From Caprella mutica (Eukaryota > Arthropoda > Malacostraca > Amphipoda > Caprellidae), in contig CANNZV010000265.1 in assembly GCA_947561585.1 (NCBI GenBank), positions 1 through 64,000 of the forward strand: a stretch of DNA of 64,000 nucleotides, written 5' to 3'. Under the pieces are notes generated by a model. The model was not told where the DNA came from, did no database searches, and saw only the letters and a program-made list of their open reading frames with translations. Shown here piece after piece: positions 57,346 through 64,000 of the stretch; position 1 is the stretch's first letter, and each line of letters begins with the position of its first letter. Both the position numbers and the translations under genes were made by a program.

Positions 57346-59825
57346 ATTAACCTAATCCTATTCCAGAATGTTACAAGATTCTGAAAAAAAATGAAATTTA
57401 TCATAGAGTTCATTAATATTTAATGAAAAAATGCAGGATTTCAAAAGTATTTGAAATTTAAAAAAAATGCCAGAATTTCAAAAAATCTGGAATTTCAAAG
57501 AATCTAGAATTTCAAAAAATATGGAATTTCAAAAAATGTTGAATTTCAAAGAATCTGGAATTTTTTTAAAAAATCTGGAATAACAAATAATCCAAAATTA
57601 CCAATAGATTCAGAGCTTATAAAGAAATCCGAAAATTCTTACTCAAAAAATCGGGAACATTATATTTTTGAAATACTTGATTTTTTAAAACAATTATGGT
57701 TCATAATTTTTAACGGAAATCATTGTGACCGAAATCTGAATAACAGAAAAATTATAAATTAGAAAAACAAAAAATAATATTTCGATAAAATTTTGTGGGC
57801 GCTAACACAGCTCACCAACCAATTTTACCGTTAGGAAAATTGACCTAAGTTAACACCCACTTTCCGAGTACTGTTCGTTATTATCCTACTAACCATTTCA
57901 TTCCATCAACTCTGAGAACCGGTTTATCTTAGGAATATTGGCAGACATTCAATACATCTTCCACCAATTTCTCTATTACTCCGATGCCTTTTATATGACA
58001 GCCTCAGTTCTCTGAGGATGCTTTCACAGTCAAGCATCAAGATGTGATATCATTTGGAGAATGTTCCTCGAGTATTCCTTGAGCATCCTCTTAGGATGAT
58101 CAAAAGATATCGATATCAAACTGCCAAGCAAATACTGTCTCGATGGCATCCAAGAGATATTCACGTAACAGACGTTAAGTGGCCAATTTCTGATAAAGAT
58201 AAAGTAGTTTATCAACTGATAAAAGTATAAAATGATATTTAGTTTAAAGATAAATTGAAAATTAATATTTAATTTAAGATATGGGGTATCTTATAATTTC
58301 AGAATTAAGTAACGAAGACATAAATGTAATAGGCAATTTTATTAAACTCAACTGTGTTGCAAATATATAATAAACAGTTACTGTTTACTTTTCTTTCATT
58401 TTCACAAAAACCCAGTCTATCTCGACAACAAACACATACGATATACATACTCTTTATTACATGAAACAACTCTTCTAAAATTCCCACATTTTCAGGAGTA
58501 AAATGTTTGCAAAGTAATTCCATTTTGTAGCGAAATCCAGACCATTTGTTGCAATCAGCTTGTGAAGTAAAATAAACTTTAGACTAAATTCCAACTCACG
58601 TTCTGGTGTTCTAATTAGAGTAAAAATTTGAAGCGGTGAATCGTTTGGTCTGAGATACGACAGTTGAGCGTGACTCAGTATTACAAGCCGGGATGTTAAT
58701 GTCTGCTACATCGTAAACCTGGAGCCAAATGAATTTAGAATATTGCAGCAGTACTCAGTTTATTACAGTATTGAGAAAGTGAGTTCTATGTTCCTTCCAA
58801 TTATTAAAGTATTGTGTCATTTCGATCGGTAAAGTTGTTCAAGAATAGTCCAAGTTGTGGAAAATGCAACAGTTCTCTCTTTAACTGAAATTTCAAACTA
58901 CAGAGTTTTCAAACATGCCATTTTATTCGACATAATGGACTCGAAAGCCAGAAAGAAAGTTATGGCGGGACCATAGAAGCCTAAGAAGAGACCACCTAAT
59001 CTTCTACGAACCCATCATTATAGTTTTCTATCTGAAAACCCATCAAGAACCCAAACAGAAGTCAGAAACCTAACAACCTATAGCTACTCTGTAGAAATTA
59101 TCATACGTTTAATGTTTCAGATTACGAGTTTAACATCTTCTAATTCTACAACAGAATGGTAAACAGGACGACAAAGGGTGTTTTACAGTCTTCCATATTA
59201 TTTCAGGTGGGCTAAAAGAAAGTGGGTCTTTTACATCCGACCTCAGGGACAATGGACAGGACATTTCAGTGCCTGGACATGTCGTAAAAGCATCCTAACG
59301 AGCCGTGCTTAGTGCTTTTAGTAACCAAGCCAGAATGTCATTACAAGAAAAGACCACAAATTTACAGCCGACTTAATGAGAGGTGATAGGACTGCACTAA
59401 AAATGCACTGTAGTGACGATGAAATTGAAATGGTGCATTTCTACAAAGGAGAGTGCAAGTCATGATTGTAAAATTAAACACTTTACAGCTTAAACGATCA
59501 TCAACATTTCAGATGTGAACAGAGGATTCAGATTTGATTATTTTCGCTCAAATTGTACCTACTTCCCAAATCAGAGATAATTTCAATTGTGTAGTACCTA
59601 ATTATTTTTTAATTAGATTTTAGACAGGAATACATTAGTTTATTAATTGTAAAGTGTTGTAAAATTATGAAAAAACTATGTTTAATCCTCGATTAAAAAT
59701 AGTTTATAGTATAAACCAATATCATAGTTCTATCTTGTTAATTTGTATAGGTGCCAACTTGCAGATAGCACACTTATAAATTTTCACACAGGTATAGTAA
59801 AATAAGATTTGTGAAGAATTAATTA
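57346..59825. other. Non-coding stretch, some TTTCAAAAAATCTGGAA words
   Basis: A short GGAATTTCAAAAAATC reiteration lies at 57465-57590. A minus-strand frame at 58305-58523, continuing in frame to about 58580, could be an exon fragment but has no recognisable domain. Nothing else is supported. Confidence 0.45.
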
Positions 59826-60061
59826 CACTAAGAAAAAATTGCGAGTCAGCCTGACTCATCGCTTGAGTCAAGGCTGAACAACTCCAATATTGGATTTTTT
59901 TCTCGATTGACTCTACCTGAGTCAATCTGACTATGAATTAGGAGTCAATATGACTTTTGTTTTTGAGTAAAATATTAGAATGAGTCAAATTGACTTGCAT
60001 TTTTTGGAAAAACTGAAAAATCAAATATTGAGTAAATTTGACTCGCATTTTATTTTCAGTG
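59826..60061 (-). mobile_element. GAGTCA-rich MITE, copy 3
   Basis: 236 bp flanked by TA (59824-59825, 60062-60063). Ends CACTAAGAAAAAATTGCGAG and the complement of TGACTCGCATTTTATTTTCAGTG. Same orientation as copy 2 and slightly more diverged; four TGACTCA/TGAGTCA words. Confidence 0.9.
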
Positions 60062-61122
60062 TAGCTACATTCCAATAATCCAATTCCCATTTCATTTCAT
60101 GGCATATAACGATAAAAAACTTTCATAATTATCCATCATAATTCATTTTTATTGTAGTTTTATATGATCCTTTAACATTTTAATCTATTACTACAGTTCT
60201 ATTACTAAAATGAAATACCATTATCGGTATAAGTCTCAGCCAACTATAACTATAAATCAAACAAACTGTATGATCGACATCAAAAATACTAATCCCAAAC
60301 TTACTAAATACCTAAGGCTACCAAAACTTTCAAAACAGGACAAGTTTAACGATAAAGGATATTTTTGAAATCCTAGGAAGTTCCGATGAACTTCTCTCCA
60401 TCAGTCAAAACTATGAAAAAGAATTACCGTCCAAGTCTACCAATGAACATTACTGGAATTAGGTAACAAATAACCGAATGCAATGACATTATAAATTGAA
60501 TTTGATCAGTAATCTATTCAAGAAAAATTTTACGATCTTGAATTGAAATAAGTTTGACAGATTCGAATTAATTCATGTGACCAAAATAGAAGTTTAAAAA
60601 AAATCATTTATTTGTTACATTTTGAGTTGAAATTTTCCTATTTAAGTAGGAAATTTTTCATATCGAACTTAGAGTTTTCGTTCTTATCTATATAGAAGAT
60701 TATGGTGGGGCCTTAGAAGATTGTAGCCCCACCATAATTATTCCCTTCTCAATCTTCTATAGCCCCACCATAGCTCTCCCCCATTACCATTTTCCTTATA
60801 CATTGTTGATAATTTTAAATAATAGCTCAATTCTTCAAAGAACGGTGTCGTAACTTTTTGCATATTCTCTTCATTTAGGCCTAATGACCAGGTCTAACTT
60901 TTTTAACTCACCAATTTGTTATTAGCGTTAGGTTGAATGCTCCCCTGCTGACCAAAGTTAAACCTATCTCGGGATAGAACTCCCTCTGGGCTCCCACTTC
61001 TAAACTTCCTCGTTAACTTGCCTACAGAATTACGAAATAAAATTGAGTAGAGAACATCGACTTAATTGTCATAAAGGTAATGGGTTACATTAATTCATTT
61101 AGAAATTAACTTTTATGTATCG
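60062..61122. other. Non-coding stretch with GCCCCACCATAAT motifs
   Basis: At 60700-60780 the motif GCCCCACCATAATCTTCTA occurs in both orientations, as at 27540-27605. No gene seen. Confidence 0.5.
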
Positions 61123-62962
61123 TCACAGTAAACAGAATAGGGAAGAAACAACATCTTATAGGGATGGTAAAGGCACAGTATACAGAATAGGGAAGTAAAA
61201 ACATCTTATAAGGCTGGTAAAGGCACAGTATACAGAATAGGGAAGTAACAACATCTTATAGGGCTGGTAAAGGCACAGTATACAGAATAGGGAAGAAACA
61301 ACATCTTATAGGGCTGGTAAAGGCACAATATACAGAATAGGGAAGTAACAACATCTTATAGGGCTGGTAAAGGCACAGTATACAAAATAGGGAAGTAACA
61401 ACATCTTATAGGGCTGGTAAAGGCACAATATACAGAATAGGGAAGTAACAACATCTTATAGGGCTGGTAAAGGCACAATATACAGAATAGAATAAGAATC
61501 TCTTATAGAGCTGGTAAAGGCACAGTATACAGAATAGGGAAGTAACAACATCTTATAGGGCTGGTAAAGGCACAATATACAGAATAGGGAAGTAACAACA
61601 TCTTATAGGGCTGGTAAAGGCACAGTATACAGAATAGGGAAGTAACAACATCTTATAGGGCTGGTAAAGGCACAGTATACAAAATAGGGAAGTAACAACA
61701 TCTTATAGGGCTGGTAAAGGCACAGTAAACAGAATAGGGAAGTAACAACATCTTATAGGGCTGGTAAAGGCACAATATACAGAATAGGGAAGTAACAACA
61801 TCTTATAGGGCTGGTAAAGGCACAGTATACAGAATAGGGAAGTAACAACATCTTATAGGGCTGGTAAAGGCACAGTATACAGAATAGGGAAGTAACAACA
61901 TCTTATAGGGCTGGTAAAGGCACAGTATACAAAATAGGGAAGTAACAACATCTTATAGGGCTGGTAAAGGCACAGTATACAGAATAGGGAAGTAACAACA
62001 TCTTATAGGGCTGGTAAAGGCACAGTATACAGAATAGGGAAGTAACAACATCTTATAGGGCTGGTAAAGGCACAGTATACAGAATAGGGAAGTAACAACA
62101 TCTTATAGGGCTGGTAAAGGCACAGTATACAAAATAGGGAAGTAACAACATCTTATAGGGCTGGTAAAGGCACAGTATACAAAATAGGGAAGTAACAACA
62201 TCTTATAGGGCTGGTAAAGGCACAGTAAACAGAATAGGGAAGTAACAACATCTTATAGGGCTGGTAAAGGCACAGTATACAGAATAGGGAAGTAACAACA
62301 TCTTATAGGGCTGGTAAAGGCACAATATACAGAATAGGGAAGTAACAACATCTTATAGGGCTGGTAAAGGCACAGTATACAGAATAGGGAAGTAACAACA
62401 TCTTATAGGGCTGGTAAAGGCACAGTATACAAAATAGGAAAGTAACAACATCTTATAGGGCTGGTAAAGGCACAGTATACAGAATAGGGAAGTAACAACA
62501 TCTTATAGGGCTGGTAAAGGCACAGTATGCAGAATAGGGAAGTAACAACATCTTATAGGGCTGGTAAAGGCACAGTATACAGAATAGGGAAGTAACAACA
62601 TCTTATAGGGCTGGTAAAGGCACAGTATACAAAATAGGGAAGTAACAACATCTTATAGGGCTGGTAAAGGCACAGTATACAAAATAGGGAAGTAACAACA
62701 TCTTATAGGGCTGGTAAAGGCACAGTAAACATAATAGGGAAGTAACAACATCTTATAGGGCTGGTAAAGGCACAGTATACAGAATAGGGAAGTAACAACA
62801 TCTTATAGGGCTGGTAAAGGCACAGTATACAGAATAGAATAAGAATCTCTTATAGGGCTGGTAAAGGCACAGTATACAGAATAGAATAAGAATCTCTTAT
62901 AGAGCTGGTAAAGGCACAATATACAGAATAGAATAAGAATCTCTTATAGAGCTGGTGAAGGC
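61123..62962. repeat. 50-bp minisatellite, about 37 copies
   Basis: The unit consists of CACAGTATACAGAATAGGGA, AGTAACAACATCTTATAGGG and CTGGTAAAGG. Variants AAAATAGGG, CACAGTAAAC and CACAATATAC recur with a 500-bp (10-unit) higher-order period. Edge copies carry AATAGAATAAGAATCTC instead of GGGAAGTAACAACATC. Confidence 0.97.
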
Positions 62963-64000
62963 TTCTCAATCAAAAATTCAACAGCGACCTCAGTGATAAA
63001 AGTAATTAACATGAGATGTTATTTCTTAATTTCATAAGCTGAGGTTTAATGAATCGTGTGTGATAGTATAAAAGAAAATAAGAACATCTTTCGGGAAATA
63101 AACTGCATCTCCTTACTGGAAGTCAATCAGTGGTGTCACTGATATTAAATAAAAATGTCGATATAATTTCAGGAATCATATGAAATATGATTGAATTTTC
63201 GATAGCGAAATATTTTTTAAATCAGAATTCAATAAATAATCAGAAGTTACAAAAGTATATTCTTGTAGTTTTTGCATTCTTGATACTTCTTTAATTATTA
63301 TTTATTTGAAATATATCTAAATAGTAATTCAATGATTGACCTCTTGAAAATAACCAACACGTGATGATGTTATACCTCCCAATTACTCTGTACGCCGGTA
63401 GCGTCCATGTTATCAACTATATTAGCAGTAGGCCATACTCTCGCTGAAGATAATAGGGGGGAGGCGGGGGGAGAGAGGAATGGGGTTTGTATGTGTTCAA
63501 TTAACAAGCCTTAATTCTTTAATATGGTATCTATAAATTTATACCCAAGCAGAGTACAAATTTCGACAATGTTTCAATCGAAAATATTTTTCAATGACGA
63601 AGATTTTCAACGTTATGATACTTACAATAGAATAATATACCTACCGTATCAACTTTAATTTAAATCTATCAATTTATCAGACTGTGATATTTCTTATATT
63701 GGTGTATAACTGCATATAAAATACTAGAATTCTTCACCTTCCTAATGCTTTTTTCTCAATATTAAATAATCTCCTTTCTTCTCATCGTGTTTGTTGAAAT
63801 TCTTGTCGGTAAAAATACTTTGTTGACGATGTCAGTCGGGAAATTCGCACGTGACTTGTTCTCCAAATTCCTTATTTTCTCCTCCAAACAAGGGTAGGTA
63901 CACAATATTTTGAATATCTCGTCACAAATATTCAATAACAATCTGAATCTTCGACGGAAAGAAAAAGTTTCAAATGTAAAACAATGTGAATGAACAAACT
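62963..64000. other. Non-coding stretch with one G-rich tract
   Basis: A G-rich run (GGGGGG, GG, GGGGGG, GGGG) at 63456-63485 could form a G-quadruplex. No gene seen. Confidence 0.45.

Noticed and set aside
58305..58580. Possible exon on the minus strand (DCNKWSGFRYK onward)
   Set aside because: In-frame and plausible-looking, but no domain recognised and no partner exons identified.

Overview
This is eukaryotic (animal) DNA: AT-rich, mostly non-coding, and crowded with minisatellites and transposon remains. A dispersed repeat at about 12.26-13.24 kb (blocks such as GGTCAAAGGTCAAGGTCAAG and TATGCGCTCTACCAAGTGCAC) resembles repeats I associate with mollusc genomes. I infer a mollusc, most likely a bivalve, but this rests on recall. 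I see no conserved host housekeeping gene and no tRNA, rRNA or bacterial-type operon.

The most interesting part is 20.1-27.3 kb. Two divergently transcribed, apparently intact, spliced genes face away from each other across about 1.2 kb. On the minus strand (24097 down to 20190) four exons read through without a stop to give about 877 residues: an acidic N-terminus, two C2H2 zinc fingers, a coiled coil and a tyrosine recombinase domain with its catalytic residues (Crypton-like integrase). On the plus strand (25279 to 27110) five exons read through without a stop to give about 496 residues: a CRESS-DNA-virus-type replication protein with a complete HUH endonuclease, a complete SF3 helicase and a novel Cys-containing, basic C-terminal tail. 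Intact reading frames, canonical splice sites and short introns argue against simple viral fossils. I propose either a domesticated Rep gene beside a Crypton-like element, or one mobile element carrying both integrase and Rep. Its boundaries are not proven. Short 15-bp repeat blocks and TGACAGTTT-like motifs lie outside both genes.

Layout: 0-5.4 kb, 51-bp and 21-bp tandem arrays. 5.9-7.4 kb, a decayed Tc1-like transposon. 7.9-8.9 kb, a 22-bp array. 10.4-16.9 kb, several further arrays, twin hairpins and dispersed repeats. 18.07-19.4 kb, a foldback-like element. 20.1-27.3 kb, the integrase/Rep pair. 28-31 kb, 22-bp and 43-bp arrays. 31-35.4 kb, nested MITEs and mariner/pogo debris. 35.5-48.4 kb, a 21-bp satellite with a young LTR retrotransposon (42632-47897, minus strand, LTRs identical by eye, 5-bp target duplication ATAAG) inserted in it. 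48.6-57.3 kb, MITEs (GTTGTGAC, foldback-like, piggyBac-like, pogo-like), mariner remnants and 20-bp and 71-bp arrays. 61.1-63.0 kb, a 50-bp array with a 500-bp higher-order period.

Most long open frames in the tandem arrays exist only because the monomer length is a multiple of three or has no stops in any frame. I do not regard them as genes.
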